Assembly: GCA_934654805.1 (NCBI GenBank)
Contig: CAKUGW010000048.1
Span: 1-22,014 of the forward strand
DNA length: 22,014 bases
Direction: 5' to 3'
Origin: an uncultured Kiritimatiellota bacterium
Lineage (GTDB): Bacteria; Verrucomicrobiota; Kiritimatiellia; RFP12; UBA1067
Below the pieces are notes generated by a model. It had not been told where the DNA came from, searched no databases, and saw only the letters and a list, made by a program, of their open reading frames with translations. Of this stretch, positions 8,181 to 13,277 are shown piece after piece. Numbering within the stretch: the first letter of the stretch is position 1; the number at the start of each line of letters is the position of its first letter. A program made the position numbers and the translations under genes.

Positions 8181-9611
8181 ATGAAAACGAGAGCAACGAG
8201 AGCCTATCTGCCCCTTCTGGGCCTGGCGGCGTTCGCCGCCGCCTCGACGCAGGCGGAGACGCGGGTCTACCGAACGGAGGCGCGCGGCGAGATGCGGGAG
8301 GTCACGGCCAACTTCTGGTCGGCCCTGCCGCAGGGGAACGCGAATACGGCAGACTTGGACGCCGCAGAGGCGGATCATCCGTTTACGGGGCTCGGGGTCT
8401 CGATTCCCGAATCCTCATGCTATCTGCTTTCGCGGCTGACGGCGGAGCGACGGCGGGAAATCCTGCAGAAGATCTGGACGACGGCGGGCGCGGGACTGTC
8501 GGTCGCCCGGCTCCAGATCGGGTCAAGCGACTACTCCATGCACGCCTACACCTACGACGACGTGGCGGACGACGCGGAGCTGAAGCACTTCTCGATCGAC
8601 CCTGACCGTCGGTATGTTCTGCCGGTCGTGAAGGAGATCCAGAAGATCAACCCGGAGATCTCGTTCTTCGCGTCCACGTGGTCGCCGCCGGGATGGATGA
8701 AGGACAGCGGCAACATCGCGGGTGGGCGCATCCTGGAACGGCATTTCGCGACTTACGCGGACTATCTCGTCAGGTATGTGCAAGCGTACGGGAAGGAGGG
8801 GGTCGCCATCGCGGCGGTAACCGTCCAGAACGAGCCGGAGGCGGATCAGGCGGGGATGTCGCCCACGTGCCTTTGGACGCGCGAACAGGAGACCGCATTC
8901 ATCGTCAACCACCTGACGCCCCGGTTCAAGGCGGCCGGGCTCGCAACGCGTCCCTGGCTGTGGGACCACAACTTCGACGGCACGAACCGCGTCGCACAGT
9001 CTTTGGCGCGCGCGGGCGTCTTGGAGAGCATCGGCGCGGTGGCGTGGCATCCGTATGTCGGCCGGCCCGAATGGATCCGGCCCATCCACGAGAAGTACCC
9101 GAAGCTGCCGATGGTCATGACGGAGATGGGGCCGCACGTGGACCGCTACCGCCGTGACCTGCTCTGGTGGGGCGACCTGATGATGCGCACCTTCAACGGA
9201 GGCTGCGGCGGCTTCACGAGCTGGTGCATGATCCTGGACGAGCATGGCCAGCCCAACATCTCGGGCGGATTCCCCTGCGCGGGCTTCGTCGAGCTCAATT
9301 CCGTCACGGGCGAGGCCGTGCCGAGCGAGCAGTTCAAGGCGTTCTGCCACGTCGGGCGGTTCGTGCGGCGCGGTGCGGACATCCTGAAAGGCTGCTGGAA
9401 GGCCGGCAAATCGGGCTGGGCGCGGCGGAATGCCGGGCGGACGACCTGCGCGGCATTCCGCAACCCGGACGGCTCGCACGTCGTCGTCATCGCCTGCAAG
9501 CCGGAGAAGGGCGACCCGTTCTCGCCCGTGCAGGTGCAGGTCAAGCACAAGGACCGCTACCTGATCGTCCAGGCGCTGCCGGGTTCGCTCACGACGGTCG
9601 CAATCCGGTGA
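8181..9611 (+). CDS. GH30 family glycoside hydrolase (copy 1)
   Basis: A 476-residue exported retaining enzyme. ATG 8181 gives a good signal peptide (MKTRATRAYLPLLGLAAFAA then STQAETRVY); an in-frame GTG at 8172 is possible but abuts the previous stop. Family motifs of the glucosylceramidase group are clear: FTGLGVSIPESS, QIGSSDYSMHAYTYDD, FFASTWSPPGWMK. The acid/base is E218 in VTVQNEPEAD and the nucleophile E315 in MVMTEMGPH. The C-terminal beta-domain ends LTTVAIR. Family members act on glucosylceramide, beta-1,6-glucan, xylan or related beta-glycans, and the subfamily is not decidable here. It is the last gene of the plus operon and a close paralogue of the minus-strand gene at 16147-17583. 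Confidence 0.9.
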   Translation: MKTRATRAYLPLLGLAAFAAASTQAETRVYRTEARGEMREVTANFWSALPQGNANTADLDAAEADHPFTGLGVSIPESSCYLLSRLTAERRREILQKIWTTAGAGLSVARLQIGSSDYSMHAYTYDDVADDAELKHFSIDPDRRYVLPVVKEIQKINPEISFFASTWSPPGWMKDSGNIAGGRILERHFATYADYLVRYVQAYGKEGVAIAAVTVQNEPEADQAGMSPTCLWTREQETAFIVNHLTPRFKAAGLATRPWLWDHNFDGTNRVAQSLARAGVLESIGAVAWHPYVGRPEWIRPIHEKYPKLPMVMTEMGPHVDRYRRDLLWWGDLMMRTFNGGCGGFTSWCMILDEHGQPNISGGFPCAGFVELNSVTGEAVPSEQFKAFCHVGRFVRRGADILKGCWKAGKSGWARRNAGRTTCAAFRNPDGSHVVVIACKPEKGDPFSPVQVQVKHKDRYLIVQALPGSLTTVAIR

Positions 9612-9613
9612 GG

Positions 9614-9631
9614 GCGGGCGTCGCGGCCCGC
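9614..9631. terminator. 6-bp GC hairpin between convergent operons
   Basis: GCGGGC and GCCCGC pair perfectly around a 6-nt loop (GTCGCG), three bases after the TGA of the plus-strand GH30 gene. No T-tract follows, so intrinsic termination is uncertain. The rest of the convergent gap (9632-9750) shows no other convincing structure. Confidence 0.3.
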
Positions 9632-9750
9632 AACCCAACCGTACGTGATGAGAAGCGCAAGCCTAAAAGGCGAGACTGAACGAGCTGCTTCCCGCTGCGA
9701 TGCGCGGTCTGTCGAGCCGACGGGACAAAGATCCGCCCCCTGCCGCGCGC

Positions 9751-11754
9751 TCACCCCTCGAGCGTCAGCCCCATCGTGAGGATGTTGCGGCCGTTCCGGC
9801 GCGCGTAGGTGACGGGCGACATCGTCTTCTTCACGATGAGGATGCCCAGCCCGCCGATCGCGCGCGCCGTCGCGTCCAGCGTCGTGTCGGGGTCGCGCTG
9901 GCGCAGCGGGTCGAACGGCTTGCCGTCGTCCACGAAGACAAGCCGGACGGCGTCCGGGAACCTCTGGCGCTCGACCTTCAGCGTCCAGCCCGTCGCGCCC
10001 GAATGGCGCACGATGTTCGCGAAGATCTCGTCCGCCGCGACCATGAGCGTCGCCTGCGCCTTCATCGGCACGTCGGCCAAGGCCGCCTCCAGATCGGCCG
10101 TCGCCTGCGAAAGCCCCTCCATCGTCGGCGGATACGCATGCTCGACCGCCGTCGGCGCGCCCCGGTAGCGGAGCGCGAGCTGCGTGCAGTCGTCCGCCTG
10201 CTCGACCGCGCCGGCATACGCGGCGACGGACGCGAGCACGCCGTCGAGAAGGCCCTTCTGGCTGTCGGGCGCCGCCTCCAGGAGCGCCAGCAGGCGCGCC
10301 TCGCCGAAGAGCGCGCCGGACGCATTCGGCTGCTCGGTGATGCCGTCGGTGTAGAGGTAGATCGCGTCCCCCGGCGCGAGCTGGAGCTCGCCGCTGCGGT
10401 AGGGCACGCCCGCCAGCGCGCCGAGGACGAGCCCCGGCGCACCGCGCAGGAAGGCGACCTCGCCGCCGCGCCGGACGGCGGGCGGGTTGTGCCCCGCGTT
10501 CACGTAGGTGACGCGCCCCGTCTCGACGTTGAGCTCGCCGACCCACGCCGTCACGAACATGTTCGCCTCGTTCCCCTCGCACAGCGCGTCGTTCGTCTCC
10601 GCGACGACGTCCGCCAGCGGCTTGCCCGTCTGGGCCGCGCTCTTCAGGAGCGTCTTCGCGCGCATCATGAACATCGCCGCCGGCACGCCCTTCCCGCTCA
10701 CGTCCGCGACGAGGAACGCGACCGTCTTCGGCCCCGTGAAGTAGAAGTCGTAGAAGTCGCCGCCCACCTCGCGCGCCGTCCTCATGCTCGCGTAGATGTC
10801 GAACGACGTCTCGTCCGGGAACGGCGGGAAGACGTTCGGCAGCGCGGAGAGCTGGATGTCCGCCGCCATCTTGAGCTCGCGCTCGGTCTGCTCGCGGATC
10901 TGGCGCCGCACGAACGCGGAGACGACGAAGCCGACGAGCAGCGCGACGAACGCGAGCGCGACGGCGTTCAGGACGGCCGTCGTCGAGATCAGCACGTTGC
11001 GCGTGACGGCGGCGGCCGACCGGGGGATCATCACGTAGACGGGGAAGCTGTCGATCTCGCGCAGCCGCCAGTGGAAGTCGGCGCCCGGCCCCGTCCACTG
11101 CGTGCCCTCGCGGTTCGGGCGCGCGTAGTCGGAGAGGACGAGTCCGGTCGGCGTCACGATCACGATGCCGCCCGTGCCGCCGACGTGCCAGTTGCGGGAG
11201 AGGCCGACGAGCGACGAGCGCGCGAGCGCGCGCAGCGAGGCCCCGTCGCAGCCGATCTCGACGAAGCCGCCCTCCGGCCGCCACACGCTCACGTACTTGC
11301 GCCAGGAGCCCTTCGCCGTGTTGGGCTGGAACGCCTGGCAGAGCTCCGTCACCGGCTCGTCGAGAAGGCGCATCATCTCGGCGGCCTGGCCCTCCGCCGC
11401 CGCGAAGTCGAAGCCGATGTAGTCCGGCTCGGACGCCTGCCTGATGACGCCCTGCGCGTCCGCGACGCAGATCTCGGTGACGCGCAGCTCGCGCGCCAGG
11501 GCCCGCAGGGAGAGGACGTCCGTCTTCGCGCCGTCCGCCAGCCGCTCGCGCACCGCCATCGCCTGGCGGACGAGGCGCGCGTTGACGCGGGAGACGATCT
11601 CCGCCTGCACGTCCGCGAACGCGCGGTCGATGAGCTTGTCGGCCTCGCGCGCGGCGAGGTAGCCGTGGACGCCCCACGTCACCGCGAGCGAGACGGCGAA
11701 CGCGAGGAGGATGCTCAGGGCGAGCTTGAGGTTCAGGCTGCGGCGCGCGGTCAT
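9751..11754 (-). CDS. Membrane SpoIIE/RsbU-type PP2C phosphatase with C-terminal RsbW-like GHKL kinase domain
   Basis: A 667-residue inner-membrane signalling protein. TM1 lies at about 9-30, an extracytoplasmic Cache-like sensor spans about 35-250 (VADAQGVIR, VIVTPTGLVLSDYA) and TM2 lies at about 255-280. The SpoIIE/PP2C domain (about 300-532) shows metal-binding motifs EVGGDFYD (D333), VADVSGKG (D351), LYTDGITE (D470) and ADDCTQLA (D521/D522). The C-terminal GHKL domain (about 540-665) has N-box AADEIFANIVRH (E576, N580), VDDGKPFD and IGGLGILIV, as in RsbW/SpoIIAB serine kinases. Phosphatase and kinase in one chain would set the phosphorylation of a STAS-type antagonist, but none is encoded in the window. 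The ATG overlaps the upstream lipoprotein stop by four bases (ATGA) behind a strong GGGGAGG site. Confidence 0.9.
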   Translation of the reverse strand: MTARRSLNLKLALSILLAFAVSLAVTWGVHGYLAAREADKLIDRAFADVQAEIVSRVNARLVRQAMAVRERLADGAKTDVLSLRALARELRVTEICVADAQGVIRQASEPDYIGFDFAAAEGQAAEMMRLLDEPVTELCQAFQPNTAKGSWRKYVSVWRPEGGFVEIGCDGASLRALARSSLVGLSRNWHVGGTGGIVIVTPTGLVLSDYARPNREGTQWTGPGADFHWRLREIDSFPVYVMIPRSAAAVTRNVLISTTAVLNAVALAFVALLVGFVVSAFVRRQIREQTERELKMAADIQLSALPNVFPPFPDETSFDIYASMRTAREVGGDFYDFYFTGPKTVAFLVADVSGKGVPAAMFMMRAKTLLKSAAQTGKPLADVVAETNDALCEGNEANMFVTAWVGELNVETGRVTYVNAGHNPPAVRRGGEVAFLRGAPGLVLGALAGVPYRSGELQLAPGDAIYLYTDGITEQPNASGALFGEARLLALLEAAPDSQKGLLDGVLASVAAYAGAVEQADDCTQLALRYRGAPTAVEHAYPPTMEGLSQATADLEAALADVPMKAQATLMVAADEIFANIVRHSGATGWTLKVERQRFPDAVRLVFVDDGKPFDPLRQRDPDTTLDATARAIGGLGILIVKKTMSPVTYARRNGRNILTMGLTLEG

Positions 11755-12479
11755 TTCGACCTCCCCTTCTCCGCCCGGATGACGGCATTGGCGGCGGCAA
11801 GGACGTCCGGACGGCGCTTGTCGACGGCGACGCCGTAGCCCTCGCGCGTCTCGAGGGGCGAGGCGACGAGGCGCCCGCCCGACTGCGCCGCCCAGTTCCG
11901 CAGGGGCGTAGCGTCGAAGAAGATCGCGTCGACGTCGCCCCGCTTCAGCGCGGCGACGGCATCCGTCGCGCGCGCGAAGCGCATCGGGTCGGCGCCGTGG
12001 TTGCAGAGGTAGAGGTCGCCCGTCGTGCCCGGCTCGGCGCCGACGCGGAGGGACGCGATCTGCGACATCTGCGGGCGCGGGCCGTCCGCCCGGTAGAGGA
12101 AGCAGTTGCCGCTCGTCGCATAGGGCTCGGAGAAGTCGACGTCCAGCCGGCGCGCCTCGGTGATCGTGATCGTCGCGATGGCGAAGTCGGCCGTGCCGGC
12201 CTTCAGCCGGGGGATGAGGTCCTCGAAGTCCACGGCTTCGCAGACGAGCGCGCGCCCCAGCTTCGCGGCGATCTTCCGCGCGAGGTCGACGTCCGTCCCC
12301 TCGCACTGCCCGGCCGCGTTCGTGTGGGAGCACGGCGAGTCGGTCGGGTGCGTGAGGAAGACGAGCGGGCGCGACGGGTCCGCCGCGCGCGGGTCGGCGC
12401 GGGGCGCCGCGCGGTCGCCGCAGCCGGCCAGGGCCGCCAGCAGGCCGGCACAGAGGAAGCGAGTCAGGTTCATGTCCAT
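11751..12479 (-). CDS. Family-3 solute-binding lipoprotein, probably sensory
   Basis: The 242-residue protein (ATG 12479; ATG 12473 two codons on is equally possible) has a lipoprotein signal ending in the lipobox LAGC (Cys20). The mature part is a bacterial extracellular solute-binding family 3 (PBPb) fold: EGTDVDLARKIAAKLGR, DFEDLIPRLKAGTADFAI, then TITEARRLDVDFSEPYATSG, with the conserved ligand-contact arginine in EARR. Such proteins bind amino acids or small organic ligands. No ABC permease or ATPase is nearby. Instead it lies between a sigma factor and a membrane phosphatase/kinase and overlaps the latter by 4 bp, so I infer a ligand-sensing rather than transport role. No clear ribosome-binding site precedes it. 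Family call firm, role inferred. Confidence 0.87.
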   Translation of the reverse strand: MDMNLTRFLCAGLLAALAGCGDRAAPRADPRAADPSRPLVFLTHPTDSPCSHTNAAGQCEGTDVDLARKIAAKLGRALVCEAVDFEDLIPRLKAGTADFAIATITITEARRLDVDFSEPYATSGNCFLYRADGPRPQMSQIASLRVGAEPGTTGDLYLCNHGADPMRFARATDAVAALKRGDVDAIFFDATPLRNWAAQSGGRLVASPLETREGYGVAVDKRRPDVLAAANAVIRAEKGRSK

Positions 12480-12495
12480 GGCTGTCGTTCGGTTT

Positions 12496-13014
12496 TCAGT
12501 TCGCCAGGTCGGCGAGGCTCGCGCGCAGCTTGAGCTTGGCGCGGTGGATGCGCACCTTGACGAGGTTCTCGGTCACGCCCGTCTGGGCGGCGATCTCGCG
12601 GATGCTCAGCTCGGAGACGTGGAAGAGCGTGTACGCCTCGCGCAGGACTTCGGGCAGCGCGCCGAGCGCCGCGAGGATGCGCCGCCGCAGGAAGGCCCGG
12701 TCGCTCGGCAGCGTCTCGGGGGCCGGCACGGACTGCTCGGGCGCGACGGACGTCTCCTCGCCGTTCACGACCGCCGTCGCGAAGACCTCGAAGCGCCCGT
12801 GGCGGGCGCGGTCGTTGCGGATGTTGCGCGCGATCGTGTAGACGAGCCCGCTCACGGCGGCCTCGTCGTCGAGCAGCTGGTCGCGCATCTTCCAGAGGCG
12901 GACGAAGGTCTCCTGCACGATTTCGCAGGCGTCGGCGTAGTTCGCGCCGTTGCCCATGAAGTAGTTCATGAGCTTCGGCGCAATGTCCCGGTAGTGCTGT
13001 TCGATCGTCTTCAC
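12496..13014 (-). CDS. Short ECF-type sigma-70 family sigma factor
   Basis: The 172-residue protein begins with GTG at 13014. Sigma region 2 covers about residues 6-75, with ACEIVQETFVRLWKMRDQ matching the core-binding helix, and region 4 covers about 115-165, with the HTH LSIREIAAQTGVTENLVKVR followed by IHRAKLKLR. Regions 1 and 3 are absent, as in ECF sigma factors. The usual membrane anti-sigma gene is missing. The next genes, 16 bases downstream, are a solute-binding lipoprotein and a phosphatase/kinase. A TATAAT box lies only seven bases before the GTG, implying a leaderless transcript. Target promoters cannot be identified from this window. Confidence 0.9.
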   Translation of the reverse strand: MKTIEQHYRDIAPKLMNYFMGNGANYADACEIVQETFVRLWKMRDQLLDDEAAVSGLVYTIARNIRNDRARHGRFEVFATAVVNGEETSVAPEQSVPAPETLPSDRAFLRRRILAALGALPEVLREAYTLFHVSELSIREIAAQTGVTENLVKVRIHRAKLKLRASLADLAN

Positions 13015-13021
13015 GAAAGGA

Positions 13022-13029
13022 ATTATATC
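13022..13029 (-). promoter_or_regulatory. Extended -10 promoter of the sigma/lipoprotein/phosphatase operon
   Basis: On the minus strand TGATATAAT is a consensus extended -10 (TATAAT at 13027-13022) with only seven bases (TCCTTTC) to the GTG start. No matching -35 box or typical ECF -35 was seen. The spacing equals that of the AraC-type regulator promoter, so transcription should start at or next to the start codon. Confidence 0.5.
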
Positions 13030-13120
13030 AAATCCTTGCCCGTGTCGGGGGACGATGGATCAGGCGACGAACCTTTGGCCCTCAAGAGCCGGCCGAAGAC
13101 GGGAAATCGCGCTTGTACTC

Positions 13121-13143
13121 CATACGATTACGACACTCGTATG
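13121..13143. promoter_or_regulatory. 7-bp inverted repeat, possible operator
   Basis: CATACGA (13121-13127) and TCGTATG (13137-13143) are a perfect inverted repeat with a 9-bp centre, in the non-coding gap upstream of the sigma-factor gene. The size and symmetry suit a dimeric DNA-binding protein; its identity is unknown. The rest of the gap 13028-13277 holds an orphan start site and a GGGGAC repeat core. Confidence 0.35.
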
Positions 13144-13204
13144 CACGCTGCCGCGCATGATGGAATACGCACCGCTTCGCCGAAAGGACGGCGGACGAAC
13201 CTTC

Positions 13205-13223
13205 AAGAAGGAGAAATGCGATG
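13205..13223 (+). other. Orphan ribosome-binding site and ATG, possible truncated gene start
   Basis: AAGAAGGAG (13205-13213) sits seven bases before an ATG at 13221, ideal spacing for translation initiation on the plus strand. The frame reads MSEDRQTPANEGTAPTVG and then runs antisense through the GH106 gene, so it cannot be a normal protein beyond about 19 codons. It may be the surviving 5' end of a gene lost when the GH106 end was joined here, a very short ORF, or chance. An ATG at 13216 in another frame gives a 56-residue ORF but is too close to the GGAG. Confidence 0.25.
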
Positions 13224-13252
13224 TCAGAAGACCGGCAGACCCCGGCAAACGA

Positions 13253-13265
13253 GGGGACTGCCCCC
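13253..13265. repeat. Degenerate copy of the GGGGAC...CCCC repeat core
   Basis: GGGGACTGCCCCC differs at two positions from the GGGGACAGGCCCC arm at 179-191. It lies 12 bases downstream of the GH106 stop codon, a 3'-flank position like that of the repeat at the end of the AraC-type gene. On the minus strand it reads GGTGGGGGCAGTCCCC, resembling the 192-219 unit with a one-base gap. Confidence 0.4.
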
Positions 13266-13277
13266 ACCGTCGGTTGT

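Noticed and set aside
2895..8378. 1827-codon open frame on the minus strand
   Set aside because: Antisense shadow of the LamG, GH-A and GH2 genes. Its translation is Arg/Val/Ala/Asp-rich with no domain motifs, while the plus strand shows catalytic residues and signal peptides.
9700..11838. 712-codon plus-strand open frame across the phosphatase gene
   Set aside because: Low-complexity Arg-rich antisense translation. The minus-strand frame has complete PP2C and GHKL motifs.
12479..12500. Ribosome-binding site before the solute-binding lipoprotein
   Set aside because: No AGGAGG-like sequence at a usable distance from either ATG. Translation may rely on coupling to the sigma gene, so no site was annotated.
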